A stretch of DNA of 64,000 bases, from the NCBI RefSeq assembly GCF_021018895.1, contig NC_079378.1, positions 12,487,001 to 12,551,000 on the forward strand. The letters are read 5' to 3'. Source of the DNA: Seriola aureovittata (Eukaryota > Chordata > Actinopteri > Carangiformes > Carangidae). The translations under genes were made by a program, and so were the position numbers. Under the pieces are notes generated by a model. It was not told the DNA's origin and did no database searches. It worked only from the letters and a program-made list of their open reading frames with translations. Positions 21,059-33,863 of the stretch are shown here, in pieces. Positions within the stretch are counted from its first letter, which is position 1. Each line of letters begins with the position of its first letter.

Positions 21059-21179
21059 ATTGGCTGGAAAAGGGGGTAAGGACCCCCACGTGGTGCGTTG
21101 TATCGCATTAGCAGCTACGTAGTGAGGAGGAAGAGGAGGAGGAGGAGGGGTGTTGTTCATGAATGGCCCACTGACGTCA
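21059..21179 (+). promoter_or_regulatory. CCAAT / E-box / CRE cluster in jade2 intron 1
   Basis: Within 121 bases there are an inverted CCAAT box (ATTGG, 21059-21063), a palindromic E-box (CACGTG, 21087-21092) and a full CRE (TGACGTCA, 21172-21179), with a GGA-repeat between the last two. It lies 2.2 kb downstream of the inferred exon 1, next to a CA array. It could be an alternative promoter or an intronic enhancer. The motifs are seen directly and the function is inferred. Confidence 0.35.
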
Positions 21180-21197
21180 CTTAAACTGTACCCTCAA

Positions 21198-21198
<1 letters not shown>

Positions 21199-21256
<58 letters not shown>
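21199..21256 (+). repeat. (CA)29 microsatellite
   Basis: 58 perfect bases, 20 bases after the CRE motif. Confidence 0.95.
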
Positions 21257-21259
<3 letters not shown>

Positions 21260-22835
21260 CCACCCATGTGCATGTACATGTTTTTACACACATTACTATA
21301 GAAGGCTTCAGGGCAAATGTGTGTGTATGTGATTCAGTAATACGTGTCAGATAAGAAGGATAGGAACCAAGTGAGCTGAGGGATTTGTGTGTGTGCGCAC
21401 GTGTTTGTGTATGTGTGCATACATGTGCGTGCATGTGTGTGTGGCTGCCTGGAGGCGTGTTGGCTAGCTGTCATGTCACTAGCTCTCTGCTGTGCTCCGC
21501 TCTGCTTACTAACTAACTAACCAGCATGTAGGCCACAAGGGTATTACTACTAGCTGACTACTAGCCGATTTGTGTGTGTGTGTGTGTGTGTGCGTGCGTG
21601 TGTGTGCGTGCATGTGTGTTCTTGCTGGTGTGTAGCTCCTATATGCTTTGATTTTGAATGTTAAGAAGAGCCTGATACTGGATTTCTGATGTCAATTCTG
21701 ATGATTAATGTTTGAAGATTGTAAAGAGACAGAACTAGCACAAAATGAAATAAGTATTGCAGTGTTTTCTTTATTATGTTGAATCAAGGACATTATCGTA
21801 ACTCCAAAGAATTTCTATTACAGCACTTTAATAGAACAGGAATATTAGATAACACCTATCGGTTATCAGTCACTAAATCATATCAACAGTTTAGCTGCAG
21901 AAATCAAACACCAGCCAATAAAACATGCAAGACTAAGACAGTGTTTGGTTTATTCTTTGTGCGTGTTAATAAGTTTACGTTTGCCTTGAGTGTGTGGGTT
22001 TGTCCTGGTTTCCTCACATGCAGGTTTTGTCATGTTTCACAAGTTTTGCAACATGAAACCAAACCATGTGGTGGATTAAATGCTGCAGCCATGTTTTTAT
22101 GCATTGGCCCCTTGTGTGTTGTGTCAACGTTTGCTCTCAGTAGATGACCCTGCTGTGGCCTCGTACCTCATTAGTGGGGTCTTTAGTGTGTCTGTGTGTG
22201 TGTGTATGTGCGTGTGCGTGCTAACCTGCTGTTCAGTGGGCAGGACATGACGTCAGACCTCAAGGGGAGATGGAGGGGGGGTGTTTTAATTTTTTTCCTG
22301 TTCCACTGTGACTCAGCCTTGTTAGTTAAGGATAATTGCAAAGTCTGCACACCTGCACAAATCACTGAGGAGGAAGGAAACGGTACACATATTTCACAGA
22401 AAGATTTTTGCAGGAGTAATTGGAATGTGCTTCATTGCTCACCGGTCCCTCGCTGACTGAATAAGAGCAGTGAACGTTCTGGTGCAGCAGATGGTTTTTC
22501 AGATAAAATTAATGATCCGTTTTTTTTTTTTTTGTCATAGTTCATAGTGAAGTCTATGTTGTTACCACAAAGTTGACAGTGATATCATTAGAGCATATCT
22601 CACCGAGGTTAAGTTTCATGTCCTTTGTACTTATTTCACATGTTTTCATTCCCCCCTCAGCAATCCTACTGTAGGAAGCCATACATATTATAAATGATTA
22701 TACATGGAATTTCTGTAAATGTACAGTTAATTTTTAATAAATTCATCAAGCAGATTTTCTGATTTCTGCTGGTCACTGTGAAGATTTGCTGCTTTTTTCT
22801 CTGTAATATTATCGGAAATAGAATATCTTTGGGCT

Positions 22836-23172
22836 TTGGGCCCTGTCGCCTCACAGTAAGAAGGTTCTGGGTTCGAACCCCGGGCCTGAGGTCTTTGTGT
22901 GTGGAGTTTGCATGTTGTCCCTGTGCCTGCGCCTGCGTGGGTTCTCCCTGCGTACTCCGGCTTCCTCCCATAGTCCAATATCATGCACAATAGGTTAATT
23001 GGCGAGTCTAAAGTGCCCATAGGTGTGAATGTGAGTGTGACTGGTTGTCGCCCCTGTGATGGACTGGCGACCTGTCCAGGATGTACCCCGCCCTCGCCCC
23101 CAATGTCAGCTGGGATTGGCTCCAGCCTCCCCGCAACCCTATAAGGATAAGCGGTATAGATAATGAATGAAT
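22836..23172 (+). mobile_element. Dispersed retroposon with tRNA-like head
   Basis: The 5' part holds a Pol III B-box-like sequence (GGTTCGAACCC, 22870-22880) after CCCTGTCGCCTCACAG. Then follows a body with phrases common in fish retroposons (GGAGTTTGCATGTTGTCC, TACTCCGGCTTCCTCCCA, TGGACTGGCGACCTGTCCAG, TCAGCTGGGATTGGCTCCAG, GGATAAGCGGTATAGA). The tail is ATGAATGAATGGATGG. The head is truncated, since the A-box side is missing. The family is recognised from memory. Confidence 0.7.
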
Positions 23173-24167
23173 GGATGGATATATATATGGATCAAAAGAT
23201 TATTTGATCAATAAAAAACAAACAGGAATGAGCCCTATAATTAGTTAGAACTTTAGCAGTTTGGTTTCCCTCGTCCTGAAGTCTCTGGGGCTTTTTTTTA
23301 ACAGGTTTTTGGTTAGATGACTGAAATAAGGTCTGTGGTTAACACAAGCTCAAGACGTTTTATTCTACAACATAAAATATGTCACCATTTGTGATTTCTT
23401 TCTGTCTTTCTTTTACAAACACTAAAAAGGCCGGTTGCTAACAAGCGGCTAAATGAGACTACAGAGATTGTCAACCAATCTACTCGCCAGTCCGCCTTTA
23501 CAGCTTTGTGTCTATACTTATGCTATTGCAAACTATAACTAACTTTCTAAGAGGGAAGGCTTTTGCAGAAGAGGCAAGTGTGCTAAGTTTAGCTACGAGT
23601 TGGAAGTTTGATAGTGGTGACGTTGAAGTCATTAAGTTAGTTTTGTTTAGTCTTGGTTTCCAAAGTGTGTCGAAGCATAATTATACTTCCAGTTTGGCTG
23701 GTGACAACCAGGAGAGCTAATATACATCACAGTATCTTCTGCAGAAGGGAAAATCATATGTCAGGTTGTCTAGTCGATGGCCATCATAATGAAAAGCCAA
23801 ATACTCAAGAAATCGAAACTGACACTGGCATCTTTATTTCAGGAAACCGAGAGATCAGTTTGCAAGAAATCTGGCTTTATCAGTGGTGTCAGGATTTGCA
23901 ATTAAAAAAAGATTACAGTGGTAGAAAAGTATATTCCAGATAGAGTTCTTATGCCAAAAAAGTTAAGACTATGCAGCAGAAGTGTTTATTAAAATTTGTT
24001 ATAATCCATTACATACTTACCCCTTTTCTTTCTCTCTCGCTCTCTGCCTGCTTGCTAACTCCTACTCCTCTTTCGGGGGGAAAAAAATTGAAGCGTCTGA
24101 AGGCTGTAAGCACATTGATGGACAGGCTGACAGATGCTGCCTGAGCTCCTGATGGGAAGAGTTTCAG

Positions 24168-24170
<3 letters not shown>

Positions 24171-24234
<64 letters not shown>
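24171..24234 (+). repeat. (TG)32 microsatellite
   Basis: 64 perfect bases. Confidence 0.95.
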
Positions 24235-24235
<1 letters not shown>

Positions 24236-24921
24236 AGAGTGGGCAAGTAAACAACAGACAGAAACAGTATGTCAGACCTTCCTTTGCTGTTTGAACACCT
24301 GGTGATCCAGTATGGAAATATGCTTCTGACTCACTGTGCCATCCTTGAACATTTTATTTGTGTGTATAATATATGAAAATGAATTAAAAAAAAAAAAAAA
24401 AAAGGCAGGAGATCCGATGTTCACAGAGACTTTTGTTGAAAATGGCTGGTGAGCTGAGTTTTAAGACCTTGAAAAGAACTTAGAAATTTTATATAGATTA
24501 AAAATGAGAAATAATACGATTTGAAATGGAGGTAAAGAATAGTGTGAACGGAAAGAAAGAGGAAGATCGATGGTGATGAGGTGTGGAGGGGAGGTAGTTG
24601 AAGAGAAGTGCAGGGGGGAGTAGGTGAAATGCAACAAAGGTGAAGACAAGAAGGTGAAGCCAGCAGGGACACGAAGGAGGGAGGGAGGGAAGTTGGTGAA
24701 GGAGGGAAGGAGATATAGGGTGGGTAGGATGAAAGACGACAGGAGGGGTGGAGGAGGGAAGGTGCGGGTAGATAAACCGGGAGGTGGTAGTCGGGGTCGC
24801 TGGGAGTGAAGGGCAGTGTGTTCATCCTCCATCTCTCTGTCCTTTTCATCCCTCCTTCACTCCCTTCCAGGAGCTAATGAACTCCTGATGGCAGCGGATA
24901 TGGGGGAGCGATGGATCAATC

Positions 24922-24926
<5 letters not shown>

Positions 24927-24984
<58 letters not shown>

Positions 24985-25024
24985 ATCTAACTATCTATCT
25001 ATCTATCTATCTCTCTCCCTCCCT
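24927..25024 (+). repeat. (TC)n / (CTAT)n compound microsatellite
   Basis: A CT run of ~60 bases leads into six CTAT units and back to CT. The surrounding 24.4-25.3 kb is purine/pyrimidine strand-biased: GGA-rich on the + strand up to 24810, then CT-rich. Confidence 0.9.
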
Positions 25025-25230
25025 TCCTCCCTCCCTCCTCCCACCTGTCCTCCTCCTTTCTGCTCTCCCTCCTCCTGGGTTTTTGGCAGGGCCCCAGCCT
25101 CGCTGGCTCAGACTCACCTCCTTCATTGTTTGTCAGCAGATTTCAGGAGACGGAGCGGGAGGCTTAGTTAGAAAATTATTTGGACCTCTGCCTCTTGCTT
25201 CTTTTTTTTCTTTTTCTTTTTCTTTTCATT

Positions 25231-25233
<3 letters not shown>

Positions 25234-25273
<40 letters not shown>

Positions 25274-25283
25274 CCCCCCCCCC
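25234..25283 (+). repeat. (CT)18 followed by C12
   Basis: The CT array at 25234-25270 is followed by G and a C homopolymer to 25283. Confidence 0.9.
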
Positions 25284-26971
25284 TTTCTGTTTCCGTCTCT
25301 CTCATTCCTGCTCCCATAATGCAGCGGCAGCAGCAGGAACAGTGGCAGCATCAATAAATATTGTGTTAATGTTCTGGTGGCTGGAGCCAGCAAGGTGATA
25401 AAGGAAATCTATTTGATTTCTGTGGCTCGTTTGTTTGACCCAACGCCTCTTCGGGTTGGTGTACATATGTGTGTGCGTGTGTGTGTGTCCACATTGTGTT
25501 TGAATGTACTGAATGTGTGTGTATAGCTCAGGAGTTTCTTCCGTAATTCCTTAAATATTTTTTTCTTTCTGGTTCACTCCCTTTTTTGTTCATTCCTTCA
25601 GTCCTACTGTCTCATACTGTTATATTGAGCAACTCTTGTTCTTGATGCTCAGCATGAGGATAAATCACTAACAACATTGAATTCTAGTCACTGTAAAATA
25701 ATTGTCCTATTATGATTCCTCTCAATGTCATCTGACCACGTCTGAAAGCAGAAGTGTTCATACTTATTTCCAGCAGCTGCAATTGAAGGTGATACAAGAA
25801 GCCTCCTGTCGTAGAGAGGGACTAGATGTGATTATCGTTCAAATGGCAACAACAACAGACATTTTTGGACCCATTTTTTCCTCAGAGGCATTCAAGTTCA
25901 ATCCTTGCTTACTAATTCTGACATTGGGAAAAAAAGGTTTCAGAGACCTCCGACCAGCATGTCAGCTGAATCTAAGTTTTATTTAATTCATTTAAGCCAC
26001 TTGAAGAATTGCTGTCAAATCTCAAATATTTCTCTACAACATATTTGTGATTAATGAGCAACCATCAAGGTAAAAAAAAAAAGAAGATAATTCCCATAAA
26101 ACTCTGACCTGCTTCATTAAGATTTTGAGTATGGTCAGATTTTATTCATGATGGCATCGTCCTGGCAACAGTTAGTTTTTACCTCGATATGTGGAAGTTT
26201 TTCACTTGTGAATCAGGTGAATTTTACTGCCAAATATTCAGCAGTTGTTGCACACCGAGGTAACACTAGCTTATTTTTGATTGAAAGATTTTAGTGCCTG
26301 CACAAAGGTGAGACTGCAGGCTTCCTGAATGAAATGTCAGCATAAATGCCACCAAAACAAAACCCATTTGGAATCCGTTTGAATGAGCTGAAAATAGCTT
26401 AAACCTCCTGGGGAGTGACTGGTAGTCCCGTCTGTCATGTCAGTGGAGGCATGGAGCAAAAAAGTTTAAAAAAGTTACTAATAAGCCACCTACATCTATC
26501 AACGCCCTGACTAAATACAGTATATGTGGGGAAATACAGAAATGTACAAGATGATTCATTTTGGGAATCATCTCTAATGTTTTTCACTTTCCCTTAAGGA
26601 CCAAGCTAGGTTCTTAGCATCGTTAGCGTTCCTCATCTAAACCACACTACAGCTAGCAGGGAGCATTTGTTTTTTTTTTTGTTTCTGTGTTATTTCACAC
26701 TTCACTTATGGAGGCTTTGCTCCCCTGAGAGCAATACCAGAAAACTAATTTACTTTACAGAGACAACAGTCTTCTGTATTTGACATGAGGAGCAAGCTTC
26801 CTTCCATCCAGTGGATCCCCATGGAGTGTTCAGCGGGGGGTGTGTGTGTGTGTGTGGGGGGGGACCACAGGGGAGTGGGCTGATGGGAATGGTGATGGTG
26901 ATATCAGCATCAGAGAGTGACTCATGACTGCACTTAAGTGGCTCTGAGCCTTCCAGTCAGTCAGGAGATGT

Positions 26972-27010
<39 letters not shown>

Positions 27011-27264
27011 CGCTCCCAAGTGACGTTGTGAGCACATCATTAAAGTTGCTGGCTGAGAAGTTAAGCACCACGGTGTGCTGTGGTTTTTGTCCATACACTT
27101 CAGGTTTATTTGTGGTTTTCCACCTTTTGGTTGCAGCTCTCACCGTGTCAATGGGTTCAGGTTCACAGCAACTCAACAAACATATTCAATCGACTGCCCA
27201 GCGTTGGAGGGCTTTCTGCTGCTTTCTTTTGAGATACTGAACTTGTTTCTCAAATATCCTGAAA

Positions 27265-27580
27265 CCAGAGTGCAATTATATCACTCCAGGAGGGGATCAA
27301 AGTTATTACAGTTCATCCTGAGGAGAGGGGGGGGCCATGAATGTGGGTGTGTGTGTGCGCCAAATGTCATGGCAGTCCATCCAATAGTTTTTGAGATATT
27401 TCACTGAAAACCAAAAATGTCAACCTGCTTTAGAGGGTCGGACGAAAGTCAGCAGGTGTCATCTCTGAGAACCATGGCTGTGTGTATTGATTTTGTTAAT
27501 AGTTGAAATATTTCTGTTGTCTGGTCTGGTGGACTTACTAAGCGACAGACTGAAATTGCCATCCACAGAGGCACGAACCG
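27265..27580 (+). repeat. Degraded teleost dispersed repeat
   Basis: The phrases CAAAGTTATTACAGTTCATC, ATGTCATGGCAGTCCATCCA, ATAGTTTTTGAGATATTTCA and, further on, CGACAGACTGAAATTGCCAT resemble a repeat found many times in fish genomes (a mix of 'ccatccaatagttgttgagatatttca' and 'gacattgccatcc' modules). It is interrupted between 27420 and 27535. Class not assigned. Confidence 0.5.
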
Positions 27581-28009
27581 AGAAAAGCAGCAAATCTACA
27601 TGATGGAGAAGCGGGAACCTGCAAATGTTGCCAGTTTTTCTCGATAAACGACTTGTATGATCAGTCAATTATCCACATCAGTCACTACTAATTCACTGTT
27701 GATCATTTGGCTTAACACATTTTAAACTTGATGTTGCTCTAGATCTGAACTGAAAACTAAACCTCCCTGAAGCTTTTCTCTACTGCATGCTAAGATGCAA
27801 TAGATTCATCATGTTTTACCCACATTTTTTTTTAGCATTTTAGTGTCAAATAAATGGCTGATGGGAAATCTTTGAACATGGCATACAAACTTGTCCCATA
27901 ACAACACAGGGCATCATTTAGACAACACACCGAAAACATCAACTCCTCCTCTTGAAATGTTCAGGTGTTGAAAGATGGATTCTTGCCAATTTTATCCATA
28001 TACCAAGCA

Positions 28010-28148
<139 letters not shown>

Positions 28149-28764
28149 TCTAGCTTTCATGTTTAGCTTTTGAGTAGGTCCCTGTCTTCTTTCTTGCACA
28201 CCTGTTTGCATGGGATGTTTGATGTGTGTGATGTGTGTCAAATGTGTTTTTTCCTTTTCTTTTTTTTTTTTCTTAGCAAGCGCATGCATCTTTACTGTGT
28301 GTGTGCGCGTGTGCCTGTGTTTGATGTTAAATACTAAATACTTGATACCTGACATCACAGATTGGTACACACACAAATTCAAATATGCACATACACACCC
28401 TGACATTTTGATTCTTTCAGCTCATTCATATTAGTTGCCCTATTTCTCCATCTCTGTTTCTCTCTTTCTCTCTCTCTCATCTATCTCTGTCTCTTTGTCT
28501 CTCCCCCTCTCTGTTCTCTTTCTGTCTCTATCTTTTCTCTCCCTGCTCTCTGAACCTCACTTTATAAATCTTTGTTATTCTTTTCTTTGGTGCTCTTTCC
28601 TTCTATACCTGTCAAACTCGTCGGTGTGAACCCTTCTCCTCTGCCTACCTTCTCTCTAGCGGCTCTGTCCAAAAATAGCTGTGTGTGTGTGTTTGTGTAT
28701 GTCTGTGTATATGGAAGATGAGTTGGGGAGGAGAGTGAAGGAACGAGAGTGAAAATAGACTTGG

Positions 28765-28889
<125 letters not shown>

Positions 28890-29440
28890 GCAGTCTTCCC
28901 TGCATGCCTTCTAGCTGTTGCTGTCTTACTAGTATGCACATTAACACTGCACAGGCAAGTAGCGCACAAACACACACACACACCTGTCCAACCCATCTTA
29001 TCTTTCCTGTTGTTTTTTTCCCTACGAAGAAGAGGAAATATTCTGTTAGTGGGTTGAGAACAAACAGGGAGGAAGAAAGAGAGGAGTGAGGTGACAGGGA
29101 GACTGAAGGAGAGGTAGAGAAATAATGACGGACAGACGACTGGAGGACGCAGAGAGTAGCAGTGAAGGAGAGAGTTGTTAAGGTATGGTGATAGGAAGGG
29201 GATGATAAGAGAGGTTGAATTGTATATTCCTGGTTTGGTTGTTGCCAAAGGCTTTTTAGACTTAGACTTTTTTTTTTTTAAAGCTTTTTGTTCCCCAGGC
29301 AGGTGGATCTCACCCTGTTCAATCAACACACACATACGTCAGGATCATAAGGAAAGAAGGAGAAACACACAGGCACACAATACACACAATAAATCCACTG
29401 ATATTCAAACCCCCACCCTGGATACACAAGCACACACCTC

Positions 29441-29454
29441 CACACACACACACA

Positions 29455-29506
<52 letters not shown>

Positions 29507-29512
29507 ACACAG
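29441..29512 (+). repeat. (CA)n microsatellite
   Basis: 72 bases with a CC and a GA interruption. Confidence 0.9.
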
Positions 29513-29622
29513 ACATAGCACTGCCTCAGAGAGATGACTTGTTATGAAGCAATTTATATGCAAGGATTCTTTATCAAACTGACTGACCTCTGGCTCCTCA
29601 AGGAGCTCTAAGCACCGGCCAG

Positions 29623-29623
<1 letters not shown>

Positions 29624-29685
<62 letters not shown>
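29624..29685 (+). repeat. (TG)31 microsatellite
   Basis: 62 perfect bases. A further 39-base TG array lies at 29871-29909. Confidence 0.95.
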
Positions 29686-29688
<3 letters not shown>

Positions 29689-29866
29689 TGTTTGGCAAAC
29701 GGCTTCACTTCTTCACATTGTTGTTGATGCTTGTGTCATTTTAATGTTTGCGTGCGCGTGTGTTTGTGACAGAGCACCTACATCACCTGCATTATTGATA
29801 TCCTTTTTGTATGCTTGTTGTGCTTTATACATTAAAAAAACTAATGTATATCCCAATTTCTACCTA

Positions 29867-29911
<45 letters not shown>

Positions 29912-30041
29912 AGATGTTCCAGCAGTTACTTGATGTCTGTTTATTGTTGATGGATCTGTCTGCTTCTCCTGACAGCCAGACTGCCTACTCATCTCAAGAG
30001 AGCTGTGGGTGTGTGTGTGTACGTGTGTACGTGTGTACGTG

Positions 30042-30208
30042 TACTAGGGTTGTTCATTTCCAATTTGTTTTCAGGCTGATAGCCGGCGCTCGTTAACCAA
30101 CCATTAACAGTTAACTGACAAGATTAAAATGTACTATCTGGAATAGACGAGTGTCTGTAAAGTGGACCGGAACGATCCAGAGTGTCGAAACAGAGAGCGA
30201 GACAGATT

Positions 30209-30296
<88 letters not shown>

Positions 30297-30801
30297 AAAG
30301 AAGCCCCTGTTGACAGATCGTCACACAAGGTGATGGTCTTTTTAACTTCATTGTTGCAGAAGAAGCGACACCCCTCTAATCCAGGAACACATGTAAAGCT
30401 CTGTGCTATAAAATCATGAGGTTATTATAAAGATCAGCTCTACATGTGATTTTTAAAAAAAAAAAAAAGAGCAGAGGAGCAGAATCGCTTCTTGACCGGC
30501 ACAGATAAATCTGTTTCTGGTGGTGAACAGCCGGACTACTTCTCACGCGACACAGAGTCAGACTGGCATTAAACCTCAATAAAATAAACAGGCCAGACTT
30601 ACCTCAGTCCTCAGCATAGTGGACGGCTTGTCTGAAATAGCAACATGTTGCCATGCTGTGAGGTGACTCTGGTGCGGTCTGTTAACTATGAGACCCGTGA
30701 TGGAGAATGGCCTCTCAGATGGTACTGATGTCCCAGGATATTTTAACTGTTTAACTGATAGTATTAATCGGTCAAGCAGTTAACTATGAACAACCCTAGT
30801 A
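30042..30801. mobile_element. hAT-like MITE with 16-bp terminal inverted repeats
   Basis: The left end TACTAGGGTTGTTCAT (30042-30057) is the exact reverse complement of 30786-30801. The interior near both ends repeats GTTAAC/TTAACTG-type motifs (30088-30118 and 30745-30785), as in non-autonomous hAT elements. If the element is taken as TAGGG...CCCTA, the flanks GTGTAC and GTATGTAC share TGTAC, a possible remnant of an 8-bp target duplication. There is no transposase frame. A perfect (CA)42 array occupies 30211-30294. The hAT assignment is inference; the inverted repeats are seen directly. Confidence 0.75.
30211..30294 (+). repeat. (CA)42 microsatellite inside the MITE
   Basis: 84 perfect bases, about 150 bases from the left end of the element. 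Confidence 0.95.
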
Positions 30802-30954
30802 TGTACATGTTTTTCTATGGTCGTGTGGACACATTTTGGCTGGTTCTCACATCTTCAAAGGGCTGTTTGATGGTTAAGACTTGTTTTTAAGGCTGAGGTT
30901 AGAAATAGGTTAAGGTTAGGCTGAGGGGCTAGGAAATTATGGCAATGAGGAAAG

Positions 30955-30957
<3 letters not shown>

Positions 30958-31010
<53 letters not shown>
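30958..31010 (+). repeat. (TG)26 microsatellite
   Basis: 53 bases, 157 bases right of the MITE. Confidence 0.95.
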
Positions 31011-31011
<1 letters not shown>

Positions 31012-31169
31012 GCCTTGCTAGACCTCTGCAGCTACAGTCTCTTAATAATAGATCAGCATCATGGCAGCCATTGTTGTGTGCTGACCTTAAGTGCTGCAAA
31101 GTGCTGTGAAAAGACACTGACCCACACCGGTGTTTCTGCTGAAGTAAATGCACTGTCATCAAGAGGATG

Positions 31170-31425
31170 ACTGAGGGAGAGACAAACAGACAGATAGACA
31201 GACAGACAGACAGACAAGCAGTGGGGCTGAAATACTTGCAGACAGACAAACAGATGGCAGGCAAAAGGGTAGACGGGCAGAGAGGCAAAGAGTCAAGCAG
31301 TCAGACAGACAGAAGGACAGATGGCAGGCTTATAGGCAGACAGAAGGATGGACAGAATGACAAATGGGATGCAGCCAGTCAGATGGATTTGGAAGCTAGA
31401 AGATGGACAGAGAGACAGACAAAAA
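31170..31425 (+). repeat. Degenerate (CAGA)n region
   Basis: A core of perfect CAGA units at 31186-31215 is surrounded by ~250 bases of diverged CAGA/GACA motifs. The open frame here (Arg-Gln-Thr-Asp repeats) is a by-product of the repeat. Confidence 0.85.
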
Positions 31426-31567
31426 GTCTTGCAGATATCCTGCGTCAGTCATTCAGAATAGAACAGATTGTTAACTTGAATTATCTTTGACATGCTTGTG
31501 CAAATATATGTTTCACTACACATGATCACTGATTAGTATAACGGCCATGATTAAGTCTACAGCCAGT

Positions 31568-31690
31568 TTAGCGCTGAAACCATTAGCTGATTAATCAGAG
31601 TATGCTTTATAAATTAATTGCCTGCTGATTAACAATTAATTGCCTGTTAATTGATGGTTGACCGCTAAACATTTTCTCATTTGAGCCTCT
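31568..31690 (+). repeat. Possible fragment of TAATCGATTAATC-type fish repeat
   Basis: GCGCTGAAACCATTAGCTGA followed by TTAATCAG resembles the start of a common fish repeat, apparently the same family as the fragment at 700-985. The rest is AT-rich with repeated TTAATTGCCTG. Confidence 0.3.
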
Positions 31691-33655
31691 TCAATATGAG
31701 CATTTACTACATTCTGTTTTACATCCTTGTCAATGAAATATCTTTTAGACTTTTTTATAGAGCAAATGATGAATGGATTAATAGGAAACATAATTTGGAA
31801 GCTAATCAACCAGGAAAATCATTGTTTGTTGCAGCCCTTGCTTTTAATGCACTAGGTGTCTGGAAGGGCTTTGTCTTAACATCAGCAATGTTGTCAGAAT
31901 GAATATCACAAGAACTGGCATAACCTGCTAGGAAAGTGACAAAATTAACAGAAAATCTAAAGAAATAAAAAGATGTCACAGTCCCAGTCACACAGTTTGA
32001 TTGACTGGTACGATCTGACTGAAGTGCAGTACTTTTCAACACATTTCATCTTGCCTTTGGTAGACCATACGATGCTGTCAAGATGTTCTAAAACCCAAAC
32101 ACTGCTTTTTTTTATGACACTTTATCTGCGGTGGCATCTGCTGTCTCGAAAATGACGCTGATGAAGCTTCAGTGGCTTCACCAATGGAGCTGATATGATA
32201 AACCTGTTTCTCACTCTGCTATATACTGCAATTCACAAGTAATGCAGTGCAGAATGCAAACGTGTGGTCGGATTATTTTTCAACAGAAGTCTTGCGGGTA
32301 TCACCTTTTTCAAGTAATTCATAATTTAGAAGTAAGATGATTTAAAAACTGGTATATCTCTACCAGCTTCCAAACTGTGATATTCCTCCACATCCAAACC
32401 CTCTTAGTGGTTATGAGTTAGAGGCCTGTGCTAGCATGCACTCAGTGGAGTTCAGAAAAACTCTGAACAGGTCACCAGTCACATCACATCATTTTAGAGA
32501 CTTCAGTCTCTAAAGTCCACCTGAGTGGAGTCTGATTTTGAGAAACAGCGCTGATGCCTGTGCCACTTGGAGTGGCTGAAATGAAGGATTTGTTTACTCT
32601 GTTGCATTTCTGGTTCATTTAGTTTCTCAGTGGCTAGTTATGAGCAAATCAAGGCTCATAAACACAAGTCAAACTAACTTTTTTTTTCTTTTTTGCTTGC
32701 CCATTTGAAATATGACCTGTGAGATAGAAGCTTTTATCAGTGGATCTGATTATGTTACATAATCACAACTGACTTGGATTACTGAGGGAGATTCACATGT
32801 GCAGGGTTCCTCTGCTAGACTGTTATTGTTCTCACCTGCACAAATGAGCAAACCTAAAACAAAGATATGCTCCAGAGTGACGAATAAGATGCTATACATA
32901 TACTGGGAGTGTGAACACACCCTGAAACAGTCATCTGTCAAGTATACGCTATTACTCTTCGAGCAGAAACAGCTGCTTTAATCCAACTTTTTCTGTGCTG
33001 AATCTTACCCCACTTTAGTAGCTTGGGTGTGGGATGTGTTACAGATCCTGTGAACTGGTAAAGTAGCTGACACATGATTTCTTTCCCACCTGCAGCTTGG
33101 TGTCCAGATACAGCTGTTTTCTCAGCCCTGATCTGTTTGCACATTTCAGAGAACAGCTCCCTTTAAAAGCTCAGTCAGACATGGGGCTTTCGACAGTGTC
33201 ATAGTCAGCCAATTAATTAGCTCCCCAGGCGACTTGGCTTTCCCAGCATGCATTAGTCAACCCTCTCACTGTTTGTCTTATTGTAAATGTCTTGGGCTGA
33301 CACTAAACTATCCACCGAATATGTGGCTTTCACATGCATAAAACCGAGAGCTGGAGGTGGCTGTCTAAACCTGTGGCGTCCGAGTCAGGTTTAAATTTCA
33401 GGCTTGAGTTTTCCATATTTACGTTTTTCAACGCTTTTGTAAATTGAAGCATGTAGATTAAAATCTGCGGAAATGTTCAAAGACATTGGTTGATGATGAC
33501 GAATCGTGATTGTTAAAATGGAATTTGAAAGTCGTTTTGGTTGTTTTGGATGGAGTTGACTCATTTCTTAAATGGGCATATTTCATATTTCTTCAATCGC
33601 TGTCAAAACTTTGACATTATTTTCTTCTGGCAACCATTACTGCAACATCTGTGTT

Positions 33656-33863
33656 TTTTTTTTTTTAAAGAATTTTTTGGGCTTTTTTGTGCCTTTAATG
33701 GACAGGACAGTAGAGAGACAGGAAATGGGGAGGCAGAGAGAGGGGGAATGACACGCAAGAAAGGGCCGTCCGATGCGGGAGCCTAACCGGGGGCCAGCTG
33801 CAGCGAGGACTGTAGCCTCTATATATGGGGCGCCTGCGTAACCCACTGCGCTACGCGACGCCC
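33656..33863 (-). mobile_element. tRNA-derived SINE with target-site duplication
   Basis: On the - strand the element starts GGGGCGTCGCGTAGCGCAGT, has the body AGTCCTCGCTGCAGCTGGCC and the tail TGTCATTCCCCCTCTCTCTG, then ATTAAAGGCACAAAAAAGCC, and ends in an A-rich tail. This is a familiar fish SINE layout with a tRNA-like head. It is flanked by a 16-bp direct repeat, CTGCAACATCTGTGTT, at 33640-33655 and 33864-33879. It is inserted antisense to jade2. Confidence 0.88.
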
